Of a DNA stretch of 64,000 nt, positions 48,073 through 56,661 are shown in pieces (position 1 is the stretch's first letter; each line of letters starts with the position of its first letter). The notes below the pieces were generated by a model. That model saw only the letters and a list, made by a program, of their open reading frames with translations, searched no databases and was not told the origin of the DNA. Both the position numbers and the translations under genes were made by a program. The stretch spans positions 29,061 through 93,060 of the forward strand of contig NZ_FORP01000026.1 of the NCBI RefSeq assembly GCF_900114035.1. Reading direction: 5' to 3'. Origin of the DNA: Amycolatopsis sacchari (lineage in GTDB: Bacteria > Actinomycetota > Actinomycetes > Mycobacteriales > Pseudonocardiaceae).

Positions 48073-49005
48073 ATGGCTCTCGACCCCCAGATCCAGACCG
48101 TGCTCGACGACCTGCCCGCGACCCCCGCGGCCAACACCCTCACCGTGGCGGAGAACCGGGCCGCCGGGCTCGCGTTCACCTCGTTCGCCGGAGACGTCGT
48201 CCCGGTCCGCGAGGTGCGCGACACCACCTTCCGCAACGGCGACCACGACGTCCCGGTCCGCATCTACACCCCCGAGACGGTCCCGGGCCCGGCCGCGCCG
48301 GTGACGGTGTTCTTCCACGGCGGCGGCTGGGTGTTCGGTGACCTCGACAGCCAGGACCACTTCGCCAGGATCGTCGCGACGCGGTCGAAAACGGTCGTCG
48401 TCTCCGTCGACTACCGGCTGGCGCCGGAGCACCGGTTCCCGGCCGCCGTCGAGGACGCCTACGCGGCGCTGCGGTGGGTCGGGCAGAACGCGGGCACGTT
48501 CGGCGCCGATCCCGAGCGGATCGCCCTGTTCGGGGAGAGCGCGGGCGGCAACCTCGCCGCCATCACCGCGCAGGAAGCGAAGCGACGCGGCGGACCGGCC
48601 GTCACCTTCCAGGCCCTCGCCTATCCCGCGACCGACCGTTTCGACGACAGCGCGTCGATGTACGACCACGCCGACGGCCCCCTGCTGACGCGCCCCTGGC
48701 TCGAATGGTTCTGGGGCGCCTACCTCAACACCCCCGACGAGGGCGCCGACCCGCGCGTCTCTCCGCTGCGCGCGCCGGACCTCACCGGGCTCCCGGCCGC
48801 GTTCATCGTCACTGCCGAGCTGGACCCGCTGCGCGACCAGGGCATCCGGTACGCGGACGCGCTCCGGGAGGCCGGGGTGCCGGTGACACACCGGCTGGTC
48901 GAGGGCGTGCCCCACGCGTTCCTGTCCTTCACCCGTGACGTCCAGGTCTCGCGCGACGTGCTGAACGAGATCGGCGACGCCATCGGCGCGGCCTTCGCGG
49001 ACTAA
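48073..49005 (+). CDS. alpha/beta hydrolase (HSL-type esterase)
   Basis: A 310-residue esterase/lipase of the hormone-sensitive-lipase family. The oxyanion motif HGGG is at residues 82-85, the nucleophile is Ser156 in GESAGG, the acid lies in ELDPLRDQG near 256 and the base in GVPHAF near 283. The cap region is short. It probably hydrolyses short-chain acyl esters in the cytoplasm. Expression is likely released by the ligand of the divergent TetR. Confidence 0.92.
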   Translation: MALDPQIQTVLDDLPATPAANTLTVAENRAAGLAFTSFAGDVVPVREVRDTTFRNGDHDVPVRIYTPETVPGPAAPVTVFFHGGGWVFGDLDSQDHFARIVATRSKTVVVSVDYRLAPEHRFPAAVEDAYAALRWVGQNAGTFGADPERIALFGESAGGNLAAITAQEAKRRGGPAVTFQALAYPATDRFDDSASMYDHADGPLLTRPWLEWFWGAYLNTPDEGADPRVSPLRAPDLTGLPAAFIVTAELDPLRDQGIRYADALREAGVPVTHRLVEGVPHAFLSFTRDVQVSRDVLNEIGDAIGAAFAD

Positions 49006-49622
49006 CCCAGTCCGGCGCTGCCGAGGCCGTTCAGCAGGAGCGAGAAGCTCAGCTCCGCCGCTTCGACGGCCTCCGGGTACGCCTCATCGGCGCTGGCGCC
49101 CGCCGTGATCCGCGCGTTGTTGTCCAGCGCGAGCCGCCACCGCACGCCGCTGAGCTGGTCCGCCGCCAGGTCCGCGACCAGCGGCGGCACGTCCGCCACC
49201 TCGCGCAGCGCATCCGCCAGCGCCCGCGTGCCCGAGGCGTGGAACGTGACCATGCGGTTCATCAACGCCGGCGTCTCCTTGATCAGCCGGTACAGGGCGA
49301 GCACCTCGGGTTTGTCCGACAGCCCGGTGATCGGGTCGCGCTCGCGGAGCCCTTCGAGGAAGTGCGCCCGCAGCGCGGCCACCGGTGGCTCCCGCCGGGC
49401 TCGGACGACCCGGGCGTTCTCGAACTCGTGGTCGGCGAGCCGGTGCACGACCAGGTCTTCCTTGGTCGGGAAGTAGGCGAACAAGGTCCGGCGCGAGACC
49501 TCCGCCGCCTCGGCGACCTGCGTGATCGACACCTGGTCGAACCCGGACTTCAGGAACAGGGTGATCGCGGCGTCCGAAATCGCCTTCCGCGTCCGTTCCT
49601 TCTTCCGCTCCCGCAAATTCAC
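49002..49622 (-). CDS. TetR family regulator of the FAD monooxygenase
   Basis: A 206-residue TetR protein. The HTH comprises SITQVAEAAEVSRRTLFAYF (residues 32-51), preceded by the basic RERKKERTRKAISDAAITLF. The C-terminal domain resembles the MftR/AcrR-like group. It starts at GTG 49622 and is divergent from the FAD monooxygenase gene, with a palindrome in the gap, so it probably controls that gene. Its end overlaps the esterase stop by four bases. Confidence 0.88.
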   Translation of the reverse strand: MNLRERKKERTRKAISDAAITLFLKSGFDQVSITQVAEAAEVSRRTLFAYFPTKEDLVVHRLADHEFENARVVRARREPPVAALRAHFLEGLRERDPITGLSDKPEVLALYRLIKETPALMNRMVTFHASGTRALADALREVADVPPLVADLAADQLSGVRWRLALDNNARITAGASADEAYPEAVEAAELSFSLLLNGLGSAGLG

Positions 49623-49633
49623 ACCCCTCAGGC

Positions 49634-49648
49634 TAGCACTCGGTGCTA
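49634..49648. promoter_or_regulatory. palindromic operator in front of the FAD monooxygenase
   Basis: The perfect 15-base inverted repeat TAGCAC-TCG-GTGCTA lies 12 bases from the TetR start and 39 before the monooxygenase ATG. The sequence after it (GCACTTA, then ACTTATGCAC) repeats the half-site loosely, suggesting a second weaker site. Confidence 0.7.
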
Positions 49649-49686
49649 TCTTGCACTTAGTCTACTTATGCACTGAGGAGAGTGAA

Positions 49687-51066
49687 ATGGACGTGCTGAT
49701 CGTGGGCGCCGGGCCGACCGGGCTGGCGCTGGCGTACGAACTGCGGCTGGCCGGCGTCGAGACGGTGGTGGTCGAACGGCTGCCCGAGCGCCTGGAGCAG
49801 ATGAAGGGCGGCACCCTCCAGGCCCGCACGGCGGAGCTGCTCGACCACCGCGGCCTGCTCGGCCCGCTGCTGGCGCGCGCCCTGCCGCGCAACACCGAGG
49901 GCGGACACTTCGGGCTGCTCCCCGTGCCACTCGACGCGAGCCCGTGGCGGACGCGCTACCCGACCCCGATCTCCGTGCCCCAGTGGGTGGTCGAGGAGGA
50001 ACTGGAGCGGGCGGCCGGAGTGCCCGTGCTGCGCGGACGCGAGGTCACCGCCGTCGAGCAGGACGACGAAGGCGTCACCGTCACCGCGGGCGGCGAGACG
50101 TTCCGCGCCCGCTACGCCGTGGCCTGCGACGGCGCGCACAGCACCGTCCGCCACCTGCTCGACCTGCCGTTCCCCGGCCGCTCCGGCACCTACCGGGCGG
50201 TGCTCGCGGACATCCGGCTGTCCTCGGCGTCCGCGCTGGTGCCGGAGCAGGCCGGGCACATCAGCAAGCTCACCCGCGAAGGCGGCGACTACTGGGGGAT
50301 GCTCGTGCCGCTCGGGGAGTCGAAGTACCGGTTCACCTTCGGCCGCCAGGGCGAGACGGCCGAGAACGAGGTGCAGGAGGCGCTGACCGCCATCTACGGC
50401 GAGGAAACACAGCTGGCCGAGGTGCTCACCAGCTCCCGCTTCGGCGACGCCACGCGCCAGCTGGAGCAGTACCGGTACGGGCGGGTGCTGTTCGCCGGGG
50501 ACGCCGCGCACATCCACCCGCCGCTGGGCGGTCAGGGCCTCAACCTGGGCGTGCAGGACGCGGTCAACCTGGGCTGGAAGCTCGCCGCGACGCTGTCCGG
50601 CCGCGTCGACCTGCTCGACACCTACCAGGACGAACGGCATCCACCAGCCGCGCGCGTGCTGCACCACACGTCGGCACAGCGCGTGTTCGCCAACCCGAAG
50701 CCGGAACCCGATGTGGTGGCGCTGCGGGACATCTTCACGGACCTGCTGCGCCTGCCCGACACCAACCGCTACCTCGCGGGCATGATGTCCGGCCTCGACG
50801 CCCCCGGCCGCATCCCCGACCTCGACCTCGTCACCGACCAGGGCCCGACGCGGATCGCGGAACTGCTGCGCTCGGGCCGGGGACTGCTGCTCGACTTCGG
50901 CGCCCGGGACTGGCCGGCGGGCTGGGCCGACCGGGTCGACGTGGTGCACGCGAAGGCCGACTGGGACCACGACGCGGTGCTGCTGCGCCCGGACGGTGTC
51001 GTGTGCTGGGCCGGCGAGGGGCCGGTCACCGCCGCGCTGACCAGATGGTTCGGGCACGCCGTATAA
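49687..51066 (+). CDS. FAD-dependent aromatic monooxygenase
   Basis: A 459-residue flavoprotein hydroxylase of the PheA/TetX class. The dinucleotide fold is VLIVGAGPTGLALAYEL at the N-terminus, the DG motif is ACDGAHSTVR, and the GD motif is LFAGDAAHIHPPLGGQGLN. The C-terminal thioredoxin-like region (GRGLLLDFGARDW) is typical of the phenol/aromatic polyketide hydroxylases. It likely hydroxylates an aromatic compound with NAD(P)H and O2. ATG at 49687 follows GAGGAG. The XPB gene begins eight bases after its stop, so read-through is possible. Confidence 0.9.
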   Translation: MDVLIVGAGPTGLALAYELRLAGVETVVVERLPERLEQMKGGTLQARTAELLDHRGLLGPLLARALPRNTEGGHFGLLPVPLDASPWRTRYPTPISVPQWVVEEELERAAGVPVLRGREVTAVEQDDEGVTVTAGGETFRARYAVACDGAHSTVRHLLDLPFPGRSGTYRAVLADIRLSSASALVPEQAGHISKLTREGGDYWGMLVPLGESKYRFTFGRQGETAENEVQEALTAIYGEETQLAEVLTSSRFGDATRQLEQYRYGRVLFAGDAAHIHPPLGGQGLNLGVQDAVNLGWKLAATLSGRVDLLDTYQDERHPPAARVLHHTSAQRVFANPKPEPDVVALRDIFTDLLRLPDTNRYLAGMMSGLDAPGRIPDLDLVTDQGPTRIAELLRSGRGLLLDFGARDWPAGWADRVDVVHAKADWDHDAVLLRPDGVVCWAGEGPVTAALTRWFGHAV

Positions 51067-51074
51067 AGGATGTC

Positions 51075-52727
51075 GTGACAGATGGCCCGCTGATCGTCCA
51101 ATCCGACAAGACCGTGCTGCTCGAGGTCGACCACGCGCAGGCGGACGACGCGCGGATAGCGATCGCGCCGTTCGCGGAGCTGGAGCGGGCGCCCGAGCAC
51201 GTCCACACGTACCGCATCACGCCGCTCGCGTTGTGGAACGCCCGCGCGGCGGGCCACGACGCGGAGCAGGTGGTGCACGCGCTCACCACGTACTCGCGCT
51301 TCCCCGTGCCGCAGCCGCTGCTGATCGACATCGTCGACACGATGGGCCGGTTCGGGCGGCTGCAGATCACCAACTCCCCCGTGCACGGGCTCGTGCTCGT
51401 CACCACCGACCGCGCGGTGCTGGAGGAGGTGCTGCGCAACAAGAAGATCAGCCCGATGCTGGGCGCGCGCATCGACGACGACACCGTCATCGTGCACCCC
51501 TCCGAGCGCGGCAGGCTCAAGCAGGCGCTGCTCAAGGTCGGCTGGCCCGCCGAGGACCTCGCGGGGTACGTCGACGGCGAGGCGCACCCCATCGCGCTGG
51601 AGGAGCAGGGCTGGCAGCTGCGCGACTACCAGCGCGGCGCGGCCGAGGCGTTCTGGGCGGGCGGTTCCGGCGTCGTCGTGCTGCCGTGCGGCGCGGGCAA
51701 GACGCTCGTCGGCGCGGCCGCGATGGCCCAGGCGCAGGCGACCACGCTGATCCTGGTCACCAACACGGTCGCCGGGCGGCAGTGGAAGCGCGAGCTGGTC
51801 GCGCGCACGTCGCTGACCGAGGACGAGATCGGCGAGTACTCCGGGGAGAAGAAGGAGATCCGGCCGGTCACGATCGCGACGTACCAGGTGATCACGCGCA
51901 AGACCAAGGGCGAGTACAAGCACCTGGAGCTGTTCGACACGCGGGACTGGGGCCTGGTGATCTACGACGAGGTGCACCTGCTGCCCGCGCCGGTGTTCCG
52001 CATGACGGCGGACCTCCAGTCCCGCCGCAGGCTCGGCCTCACCGCGACGCTGGTGCGCGAGGACGGCCGCGAGGGCGACGTGTTCTCCCTGATCGGCCCG
52101 AAGCGCTACGACGTCCCGTGGCGGGACATCGAGGCGCAGGGCTGGATCGCGCCCGCCGAGTGCGTCGAGGTGCGCGTGACGCTCACCGACAACGAGCGGC
52201 TGGTCTACGCGACGGCGGAGTCGGACGAGAAGTACAAGCTCGCCTCTACCGCGCACACCAAGACCGCCGTCATCAAGTCCATTTTGGACAAGCACCCCGG
52301 CGAGCCGACGCTGGTGATCGGCGCGTACCTGGAGCAGCTGGAGGAGCTGGGCGCCGAGCTGGACGCGCCGGTCGTCCAGGGCTCGACGCGCAACAAGGAG
52401 CGCGAGGAGCTGTTCGACAAGTTCCGCCGCGGCGAGATCCAGCGGCTGGTCGTGTCGAAGGTCGCGAACTTCTCGATCGACCTGCCGGAGGCCTCGGTCG
52501 CGATCCAGGTGTCGGGCACGTTCGGCTCACGCCAGGAGGAGGCGCAGCGCCTCGGAAGGTTGTTGCGCCCCAAGGGCGACGGCCGTCAGGCGCACTTCTA
52601 CTCCGTGGTCGCGCGGGACACGCTCGACGCGGAGTACGCCGCGCACCGGCAGCGCTTCCTCGCCGAACAGGGCTACGCGTACACCATCCGCGACGCCGAC
52701 GCCTACCTCTCCGGCGACTACAGCTGA
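51075..52727 (+). CDS. XPB/Ssl2-type DNA helicase
   Basis: A 550-residue superfamily 2 helicase of the bacterial XPB type. An N-terminal damage-recognition-like region is followed by Walker A VLPCGAGKT, the DEVH box VIYDEVHLLPAP, motif III LGLTATLVREDG and motif VI QEEAQRLGRLLRPKGDG. Known bacterial XPBs unwind DNA 3'-5' and act with nucleases in repair. The start is GTG at 51075 with AAGGA upstream. In related genomes it sits beside the helicase-associated protein found here at 29485-31716, so the pair has been separated. Confidence 0.93.
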   Translation: MTDGPLIVQSDKTVLLEVDHAQADDARIAIAPFAELERAPEHVHTYRITPLALWNARAAGHDAEQVVHALTTYSRFPVPQPLLIDIVDTMGRFGRLQITNSPVHGLVLVTTDRAVLEEVLRNKKISPMLGARIDDDTVIVHPSERGRLKQALLKVGWPAEDLAGYVDGEAHPIALEEQGWQLRDYQRGAAEAFWAGGSGVVVLPCGAGKTLVGAAAMAQAQATTLILVTNTVAGRQWKRELVARTSLTEDEIGEYSGEKKEIRPVTIATYQVITRKTKGEYKHLELFDTRDWGLVIYDEVHLLPAPVFRMTADLQSRRRLGLTATLVREDGREGDVFSLIGPKRYDVPWRDIEAQGWIAPAECVEVRVTLTDNERLVYATAESDEKYKLASTAHTKTAVIKSILDKHPGEPTLVIGAYLEQLEELGAELDAPVVQGSTRNKEREELFDKFRRGEIQRLVVSKVANFSIDLPEASVAIQVSGTFGSRQEEAQRLGRLLRPKGDGRQAHFYSVVARDTLDAEYAAHRQRFLAEQGYAYTIRDADAYLSGDYS

Positions 52728-52734
52728 CGCGACC

Positions 52735-53583
52735 TCACCCGGGGAGGATCTCGTCCGCGACCCACCGCGCCACGCCGTCCGGATACGGCGCGGGCAGGGC
52801 CAGGACGAGGTGCCGGAACCCGGCGTCCTCGGCCGCGGCGATCGCGTCCCGGGTCACTTGCGGGCGGTCGTAGAAGACCGGCAGCACCAGGGAACGCGCG
52901 ATCGACGCGGGGTCACGGCCGATTTCGGCGCAGAAGCGGTCCAGCAGCGCGCTCCGGCCGAGCGCGTCCTCGAGGTCGTCACCCGGGTAGTTCCACACGT
53001 CGGCGTGCCGCGCGACCACCCGCAGCGTCGCGGCCGACCGTCCACCGAGGACGAACGACGGTCTACCGACGGGCTTGGGGTTGCAGTACGCGCCCTTCAG
53101 CCGGACGTACTCGCCGTCGAATTCGAACGGCTCGTCGTCCGTCCACAAGCGACGGATGACGGCGCACGCCTCGGCGAGCGCGCCGACGGCGTGCGCGGAG
53201 TCGTGGAACGGCAGGCCGTGTGCCTCGTACTCCCGGCGCGCCATCGGGACGTCGGGCCGCGAACCCGCGCCGATGCCGAAGTCGAGCCGCCCGCCGGAGA
53301 CGACGTCCACGGTCGCGGCGATCTTGGCCAGCATCGCCGGCGGCCGGAACCGGTTGCTGGTCACCAGCAGCCCGAGCCGCAGCCGTTCGGTCTGCGCCGC
53401 CAGTGCGGAAAGCAGCGTCCAGCCTTCGAGGACCGGCCCGCCGGGGTCGCCGCCGATGGGCATCAGGTGGTCGAACAACCAGGCGTGCTCGATTTCCGGG
53501 ATGCCGTCCGCCTCCCGCCAGACACGGGCGACGTCGGCGTAGGACACCTGTTGCGGAGCGGTCATGAGCCCGAAGCTGGTCAT
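52735..53583 (-). CDS. luciferase-like (LLM, F420-type) oxidoreductase
   Basis: A 282-residue TIM-barrel flavin/F420-dependent protein of the LLM class. Signature stretches are HAWLFDHLMPIGGDPGGPVL, RLRLGLLVTSNRFRPPAMLA, VVSGGRLDFGIGAGSRPD and PSFVLGGRSAATLRVVARHA. Actinobacteria use many such enzymes with F420. The start ATG at 53583 shares one base with the aldo-keto reductase stop (TGATG), so the two form an operon downstream of a TetR-controlled promoter. The substrate is unknown. Confidence 0.9.
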   Translation of the reverse strand: MTSFGLMTAPQQVSYADVARVWREADGIPEIEHAWLFDHLMPIGGDPGGPVLEGWTLLSALAAQTERLRLGLLVTSNRFRPPAMLAKIAATVDVVSGGRLDFGIGAGSRPDVPMARREYEAHGLPFHDSAHAVGALAEACAVIRRLWTDDEPFEFDGEYVRLKGAYCNPKPVGRPSFVLGGRSAATLRVVARHADVWNYPGDDLEDALGRSALLDRFCAEIGRDPASIARSLVLPVFYDRPQVTRDAIAAAEDAGFRHLVLALPAPYPDGVARWVADEILPG

Positions 53584-54602
53584 CACCGCCTCCGCAGCGC
53601 CGGGTCGAGCAGCGCGGGCGGGGTGTCCACCTTCTCCTCCGGCGCGAGGTCGACTCCGGGCGCGACGATCGAGTCGATCGCGTCCAGCACGTCGGCGGGC
53701 AGCACGGTGTCCGCGGCCGCGAGCTGGGAGCGCACGTGCTCCACGGTGCGCGGGCCGATGATCGCGCTCGTCACCGCCGGGTGCGCGGTCACGAAACCGA
53801 GCGCGAGCTGGATCATCGTCAGGCCGGCCTCGTCGGCGACCTTCGCCAGCTGCTCGACGGCTTCGAGCCGCGCGCGGTTCGCGGGGAGGCTGGTGTCGAA
53901 GCGCCGCGGGAGCGTCTTCGAGCGGTTGGTCGTGATCTCGCGACCCGCACGCACGGCGCCGGACAGCCAGCCCGAAGCGAGCGGGCTCCACACGAGGACA
54001 CCGAGGCCGTACTGCTCGGTCACGGGCAGGACGTGGGCTTCGACGCCGCGCTGCAGGATGGAGTAGCTCGGCTGTTCGGTGACGTAGCGGCCGAGGTGGT
54101 GCTCGCGCGCGGCCCACTGGGCCTCGACGATGCGGTACGCCGGGAACGTCGAGGAGCCGAAGTAGCGGATCTTCCCCGCGCGCCGCAGGTCGGTCAGTGC
54201 CGACAGGGTCTCCTCGTCGCTGGTGAGCGGGTCCCAGCGGTGCATCTGGTAGAGGTCGACGTGGTCGACGCCGAGCCTGCGGAGGCTGTCTTCGAGCGCG
54301 GTGACCAGCCAGCGGCGGGAGCTGCCGCGGTGGTTGCGCTCGTCGCCCATCGGCATGGTCGCCTTCGTGGCGAGCACGAGGTCGTCACGGCGGCCCGCGA
54401 TGGCCCTGCCGACCATCTCCTCGGACACGCCGGTGCCGTACATGTCGGCCGTGTCGACGAGGTTGACGCCGGCTTCGAGCGCGGCGTCGACGATGGCGGT
54501 GGCCTCGTCCTGCGTGGTGCCCCCGATGGGGCCGAAGTTCATCGCCCCCAGGACGAGGGTGCTGACCTGGACGCCGGTGCGGCCCAGGGTGCGGTACTGC
54601 AT
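53583..54602 (-). CDS. aldo/keto reductase
   Basis: A 339-residue NADPH-dependent reductase. The catalytic tetrad can be traced as Asp in NLVDTADMYG, Tyr in the same motif, Lys in VLATKATMP and His in LYQMHRWDPL. The barrel start LGRTGVQVSTLVLGAMNFG and the late cofactor motif IIGPRTVEHV are typical of the YajO/Tas-like AKR group. ATG 54602 follows AAAGGGGA. It is divergent from a TetR gene with repeats between them and coupled to the LLM gene downstream. Confidence 0.92.
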   Translation of the reverse strand: MQYRTLGRTGVQVSTLVLGAMNFGPIGGTTQDEATAIVDAALEAGVNLVDTADMYGTGVSEEMVGRAIAGRRDDLVLATKATMPMGDERNHRGSSRRWLVTALEDSLRRLGVDHVDLYQMHRWDPLTSDEETLSALTDLRRAGKIRYFGSSTFPAYRIVEAQWAAREHHLGRYVTEQPSYSILQRGVEAHVLPVTEQYGLGVLVWSPLASGWLSGAVRAGREITTNRSKTLPRRFDTSLPANRARLEAVEQLAKVADEAGLTMIQLALGFVTAHPAVTSAIIGPRTVEHVRSQLAAADTVLPADVLDAIDSIVAPGVDLAPEEKVDTPPALLDPALRRR

Positions 54603-54633
54603 GGGAGGGTCCCCTTTGGCAGAATGGGTTAAG

Positions 54634-54672
54634 CGGAACGTTGCTCCGTCTAACATACGGAACATTGCTCCG
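54634..54672. promoter_or_regulatory. tandem operator repeats between aldo/keto reductase and TetR
   Basis: Two 15-base imperfect palindromes, CGGAACGTTGCTCCG at 54634-54648 and CGGAACATTGCTCCG at 54658-54672, differ at one base and start 24 bases apart. They fill the gap upstream of both divergent genes, as expected for TetR sites. Confidence 0.85.
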
Positions 54673-54700
54673 CTTGGCAACCACGCACGAGAGGAAGACC

Positions 54701-55279
54701 GTGGCGAGCACCGGATCGAAGTCCCCGAAGAAGCGGGCCGACGCCCGCCGCAACGAGCAGACCCTGCTGGAGGCGGCCGCGGCCGTGTTCGTCGTCTCCG
54801 GGGTGGACGCGCCGGTGCGGGACATCGCCGCGAGGGCCGGCGTCGGGATGGGCACGATCTACCGCCACTTCCCGACCAGGGCGGACCTGGTCATCGCCGT
54901 GTACCGGCACCAGGTCGACGCGTGCGCCGAAGCCGGGCCGGAACTGCTGGCGAGCAGCGAAAGCCCGCACGCCGCGCTGACCCGGTGGATCGCGATGTTC
55001 GTCGACTTCCTGACCACCAAGCACGGGCTCGCGACGGCACTGCAGTCCGACAACGCCCGCTTCGAGGCGCTGCACGCGTACTTCCTCGACCGCCTCGTGC
55101 CCGTGTGCGCCCGGCTGCTCGAAGCCGCCGTGGAGGCAGGCGAGATCCAGCCCGGGATCGAGGGTTACGGGCTGCTGCGAGCGGTCGGCAACCTGTGCGT
55201 CGGGGCCGGGGAAGACCCGCGCTACGACGCCCGCCGCATGGTGGACCTGCTGATCGCGGGGCTACGGCTGCCCCGGTAG
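54701..55279 (+). CDS. TetR family regulator of the AKR-LLM operon
   Basis: A 192-residue TetR protein. The basic start (SPKKRADARRNEQTLLEAAA) leads into the HTH DIAARAGVGMGTIYRHFP (residues about 40-57), and the C-terminal part is the TetR_C SbtR-like helical domain. The start is GTG at 54701 because GAGGAAG precedes it by seven bases; an upstream ATG at 54641 would run through the operators. It likely represses itself and the divergent aldo/keto reductase operon. Its 3' end overlaps the arginase-family gene by 18 bases. Confidence 0.88.
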   Translation: MASTGSKSPKKRADARRNEQTLLEAAAAVFVVSGVDAPVRDIAARAGVGMGTIYRHFPTRADLVIAVYRHQVDACAEAGPELLASSESPHAALTRWIAMFVDFLTTKHGLATALQSDNARFEALHAYFLDRLVPVCARLLEAAVEAGEIQPGIEGYGLLRAVGNLCVGAGEDPRYDARRMVDLLIAGLRLPR

Positions 55280-55978
55280 GCCCGTCAGCTCCGAGAGCAA
55301 CCGCCGCCGGTTCTCCTGGTCACGGCCGGGTTCCCACGGGCAGGCGACGTGCAGCGCGGCCACCCGGCCGCTGTCGAGCAGGCGCCGGACCGCGGTCAGC
55401 ACCGCGCTGCGAGTCGGCCCGTCCGGCGCCGGGAACAGCAGGCCCGGCAGTTCTGCGCTGTCGATGACGTCCAGGTCCACGTGCAGGAGGACGGGTCCCT
55501 CCGGGATTTCGACGTCGGCCACCGGCACCCGGCGGACCGCCGACGTCGCGAGGTACTCGGCCTCAGCCGGGTCGAGGTCCCGCGCATCCACGAGCGTCAC
55601 GCACTCCTCCGCGAGCGGCGTGAGGTCGTCGGCCGGCGGCTCGATGGCGAACCGGAGCGCCATCCCGCCCACGTAACCGGAGGTCGAGCTGGCGGGGGTG
55701 TGCAGGTCACCGTGGGCGTCGAACCACACGACGGACGGCTCCAGCCCCGCCCGCCGCACGCCTTCGAGCACGCCCAGAGCGATGAGGCAGTCGCCGGAGA
55801 CGACGGTGGGCCGCTCACCTCGCCGGATGGCGGCCGCCACCTGCTCGGCCACGCCGTCGTGCAGCGCGGCGAGCCGGTCCCACAGGTCGCCGTCGGGCAG
55901 CGCGGGCGCGAACCGGGGCGCGTCGAGCGGGAGCGCGTCGTCGGGCAGCCGCTGGTCCTGGTGGTAGGGCACGAGCAC
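55262..55978 (-). CDS. arginase/ureohydrolase family protein
   Basis: A 238-residue member of the ureohydrolase superfamily, shorter than typical arginases (about 300). Metal-ligand motifs are recognisable: VSGDCLIALG (Cys where many have His), VVWFDAHGDLHTP and LLHVDLDVID. The Cys in the first motif and the lack of the usual second HxD context leave the exact reaction open. It could hydrolyse a guanidino or other C-N bond, or act in another way. The start is a GTG at 55978. Confidence 0.8.
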   Translation of the reverse strand: MLVPYHQDQRLPDDALPLDAPRFAPALPDGDLWDRLAALHDGVAEQVAAAIRRGERPTVVSGDCLIALGVLEGVRRAGLEPSVVWFDAHGDLHTPASSTSGYVGGMALRFAIEPPADDLTPLAEECVTLVDARDLDPAEAEYLATSAVRRVPVADVEIPEGPVLLHVDLDVIDSAELPGLLFPAPDGPTRSAVLTAVRRLLDSGRVAALHVACPWEPGRDQENRRRLLSELTGLPGQP

Positions 55979-56003
55979 GGGTCCAACCTAGCGGCGGACA
56001 GGC

Positions 56004-56621
56004 ATGATTTCCCGGCCCGCGTGGAACTCCGGCGAGGTGACCGAGCAACTGCGGCACCGCGTCCCCACGCCGGCACTGCTGCCGCGGTACGTGACCGCGT
56101 TGATCACCGCGTGCGTGGCGGGGGTGATCAGCGGGCTCGGCAGTGCGCACTTCTTCGGCTCGGACGGCCTGCAGCGCGCCGTGCCCGCGTTGCTGGTGGC
56201 GGTCGTCGTCGGGCTCGTGGTGCTCGCGGTCGGCGCGGGGCTAGTCGCGCGGCACTCGGACCGCGAGACGATCGAGCGGATGGCGAAACACCTCTTATGG
56301 GTGACGTTCGTGCTCGCCGCCCTGCCCGGGCTGGCGTGGTTCGCGCTGTGGCTTTCCGGCGGGGACGCGCAGGCGTGGTACGGGCTGGCGGCCGTCGTGG
56401 TCGGCGGGCTGCCGCTGTTAGCCGCCTCCCGCAAGCCGTCGATCATACCTCTGACCACGGGTTTCTGCCTCCTCGTCGGCCTCGCGGCGCTGCTGTCGTG
56501 GCACCGGCTGTTCCTCCTGCTGCCGATCTCGGCGGCCGTCACCGGGGGCTGGCTGCTGGTGCTCGCGTTGCTCGGCTACGCCCGTCGGCGGGTGCCCAAA
56601 ACTGTCGTACCCTCGAACTAG
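56004..56621 (+). CDS. hypothetical membrane protein
   Basis: A 205-residue protein with about six hydrophobic segments (for example LITACVAGVISGLG, ALLVAVVVGLVVLAVGAGLV, HLLWVTFVLAALPGLAWFAL). No family is recognised. The ATG at 56004 is used; a GTG at 56037 (VTEQLRHRVP) is an alternative. It is followed by the DUF4253 gene 40 bases downstream on the same strand, but no functional tie is evident. Confidence 0.68.
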   Translation: MISRPAWNSGEVTEQLRHRVPTPALLPRYVTALITACVAGVISGLGSAHFFGSDGLQRAVPALLVAVVVGLVVLAVGAGLVARHSDRETIERMAKHLLWVTFVLAALPGLAWFALWLSGGDAQAWYGLAAVVVGGLPLLAASRKPSIIPLTTGFCLLVGLAALLSWHRLFLLLPISAAVTGGWLLVLALLGYARRRVPKTVVPSN

Positions 56622-56661
56622 TGTTCGGACGCGTTGGCGAAACCTATCGCGAGGGGTACCG

